This document shows, piece after piece, positions 30,845 through 32,089 of a stretch of DNA of 32,089 bases. The notes under the pieces are model-generated. The model was not told the DNA's origin and made no database searches. It saw only the letters and a list, made by a program, of their open reading frames with translations. This stretch comes from an uncultured Synergistaceae bacterium (GTDB lineage: Bacteria > Synergistota > Synergistia > Synergistales > Dethiosulfovibrionaceae), in contig CABTYW010000017.1 in NCBI GenBank assembly GCA_902489135.1, forward strand, positions 1-32,089, given 5' to 3'. How positions within the stretch are numbered: the first letter of the stretch is position 1; each line of letters starts with the position of its first letter. A program made the position numbers and the translations under genes.

Positions 30845-31723
30845 ATGAAACACTACGCGGCCATTTTGACGGCCATCGTTTTCTGGGGAGCTTCCTACAT
30901 GGTGACGGCTTTGGCGTACGAGACCACGGCGCCGCTTCAGCTGGGTTTTGTCCGTGCGGCCCTGGCGGCGCTGCTGTTTTTTCTGTACAGAGCGCTTTCA
31001 GGCGTCAGGGAGAAGCTGCAGCGCCGTGACATGCCTTTGTGCGCGCTCAGCGGCCTTTTCGGCGTGACACTGTATTTCGCGCTTCAAAACGTGGGGCTTG
31101 CGCTCACGTCGTCCACCAACGCCGTGCTGATTGTCGCCTCCTACCCCATCATCATTCTGGTGATGGAATCGGCGGTTCGACGCGTCAGACCTTCGCCGCA
31201 CCAGATCGTGGGCATCCTGGCGGCCATAGCGGGAATAAAAATTCTCACGGGCTCCTCGGCCGACGCCGGCGCCAGGCCTCTGCTGGGAAACGCTCTGCTG
31301 ATCGGGACGGGCATTGTCTGGGGACTGTACGGCCTGACCACGCAGAAAATCTCCCGCCGCTATTCCACTTCGACGTTGACGGCATGGCAAATGCTGTTCG
31401 GCGCCCTGTTCTTCGTACCGTTTGTTCTTTTTGAAGGGCACCCGTGGATCATGCCGACGATGAAATCGGGACTGTCCATTTTCTTTTTGGCGGTGTGCTG
31501 TTCGCTGCTGGCCTTTTTGTGTTACAATTTCGCGCTGAAGGGAATATCCGTCACGGCGGCGACGTCGCTGCTCAATTTGATGCCTCTCGTGGGGCTGGTT
31601 TGCGCGTGGTCGGCCCTTCACGAAAGCATCAAAGTTTCCCAGCTTTTCGGCGGCGCCGTCATTGTCGTTGGGGTACTGGTCAGCACCGCCGTTCCGAGGC
31701 GGCAAAGCGAAGGGGACAAGTAA
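30845..31723 (+). CDS. EamA/DMT family transporter
   Basis: The 292-residue membrane protein has about ten hydrophobic segments in two EamA repeats. FWGASYMVTALAYE at the start, SSTNAVLIVASYPIII in the first repeat and SLLNLMPLVGLVCAWSALHE in the second are typical drug/metabolite transporter blocks. Members often export amino acids or other metabolites; the substrate is unknown. I chose the ATG at 30845 because GAGGA lies five bases upstream; the alternative ATG at 30833, four codons earlier, has no good site. Confidence 0.92.
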   Translation: MKHYAAILTAIVFWGASYMVTALAYETTAPLQLGFVRAALAALLFFLYRALSGVREKLQRRDMPLCALSGLFGVTLYFALQNVGLALTSSTNAVLIVASYPIIILVMESAVRRVRPSPHQIVGILAAIAGIKILTGSSADAGARPLLGNALLIGTGIVWGLYGLTTQKISRRYSTSTLTAWQMLFGALFFVPFVLFEGHPWIMPTMKSGLSIFFLAVCCSLLAFLCYNFALKGISVTAATSLLNLMPLVGLVCAWSALHESIKVSQLFGGAVIVVGVLVSTAVPRRQSEGDK

Positions 31724-31727
31724 AATA

Positions 31728-31776
31728 CGCGGAGAGAGAACGGGAGGAACCGTTTTCTCTCCGCGCGTTCATTTTT
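31728..31776. terminator. Terminator between convergent EamA and TSUP genes
   Basis: A 16-bp stem (31728-31743 with 31750-31765, one G-T wobble, loop GAGGAA) is followed on the plus strand by CGTTCATTTTTT. It lies four bases past the EamA stop and about 20 bases past the TSUP stop, so it may serve both. Confidence 0.85.
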
Positions 31777-31784
31777 TGCGGCAT

Positions 31785-32089
31785 TTATCGAAGGAGCATG
31801 AGCGCGCCGGAGACAATGAGATAGCCGTAGACGGTGATGCGCAGTCTGCGGGCGTCGAGGCGGCGGAAAATTTTGCCGCCGATCCACGTGCCCGCCGCCA
31901 GAGCGCCGAGAATCAGTCCGTAGGCCTGCAACACGGGAGGCGTAAAGACGCCGTGGGTCCAGCGCAGTGAGGTGGTGGCGATGGCGGTGATGCAAAAATG
32001 CGTGTCCAGCGTGGCGCGATATTCTTCATTGTTTGACGCGGCCTCCAGCAGATAAATGGCCATGGGCGGGCCGCCCACGGCGAAAAACC
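31785..32089 (-). CDS. TSUP (TauE/SafE) family permease, C-terminal part, cut by window edge
   Basis: The frame is open from the window edge to the stop at 31785, giving about 101 residues. It contains VGGPPMAIYLLEA, the conserved GGPP block of the second half of TSUP permeases, then three hydrophobic segments ending in ITVYGYLIVSGALMLLR. TSUP proteins move sulfur-containing or organic anions. The N-terminal half lies beyond 32089, so the ATG at 32063 is internal and not the start. Confidence 0.82.
   Translation of the reverse strand, partial: FFAVGGPPMAIYLLEAASNNEEYRATLDTHFCITAIATTSLRWTHGVFTPPVLQAYGLILGALAAGTWIGGKIFRRLDARRLRITVYGYLIVSGALMLLR

Noticed and set aside
1..32089. CRISPR arrays, prophage genes, integrases or intact insertion sequences
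   Set aside because: None was seen on either strand.

Overview
The window reads as chromosomal DNA of an anaerobic, GC-rich, amino-acid/peptide-fermenting bacterium. A six-subunit Rnf complex with a multi-cluster RnfB, a separate ApbE/NusG-II/Gx-transporter cluster, secreted or cytosolic peptidases, a LarA-type racemase and strong AGGAGG ribosome binding sites together fit Synergistota (Pyramidobacter/Jonquetella-like) best. This placement is inference from gene content; no rRNA is present. There is no phage, CRISPR array, intact IS or integrase, so this looks like core chromosome with a few odd islands.

Layout. 1-2090: tRNA-Asp and a MATE exporter, both on the minus strand. 2430-4200: a minus-strand operon of ArsR-type sensor, thioredoxin-like protein and TPFCSCSS permease, probably for metalloid or soft-metal handling. 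4817-6508: a plus-strand pair of DUF2157 and GDYXXLXY membrane proteins. 6909-12016: rnfCDGEAB, minus strand, from a good promoter at 12144-12172. 12802-13674: an exported protein made of two tandem cupins. 13886-14638: a lone amino-acid-type substrate-binding protein. 14908-18321: a MocR-type regulator and the apbE/nusG-II/Gx-transporter operon; ApbE is the enzyme expected to attach FMN to RnfG and RnfD. 18653-21261: divergent larA and rlmN. 21304-21929: two very small paralogous genes, the first behind a strong promoter and a folded leader, each closed by a terminator. 22117-26257: an aldo/keto reductase with ferredoxin motifs, a fold-type I PLP-enzyme homologue and rmuC. 26581-30275: an S9 peptidase, an M19 dipeptidase and a membrane protein. 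30845-32089: an EamA exporter and the end of a TSUP permease cut by the window edge.

How the genes work together. Peptides are degraded by the S9 and M19 enzymes, reduced ferredoxin from amino-acid oxidation is used by Rnf to reduce NAD+ while pumping ions, and ApbE matures Rnf.

Most unusual points: (1) the tandem 48- and 52-aa paralogues sharing the N-terminal pattern MSxxERxxKAxxYCExNxGYxxV; (2) two separate fold-type I PLP proteins, the MocR regulator and the CobD/HisC-like protein, that both lack the Schiff-base lysine; (3) a 24-bp perfect terminator facing the minus strand where no minus-strand gene is seen.
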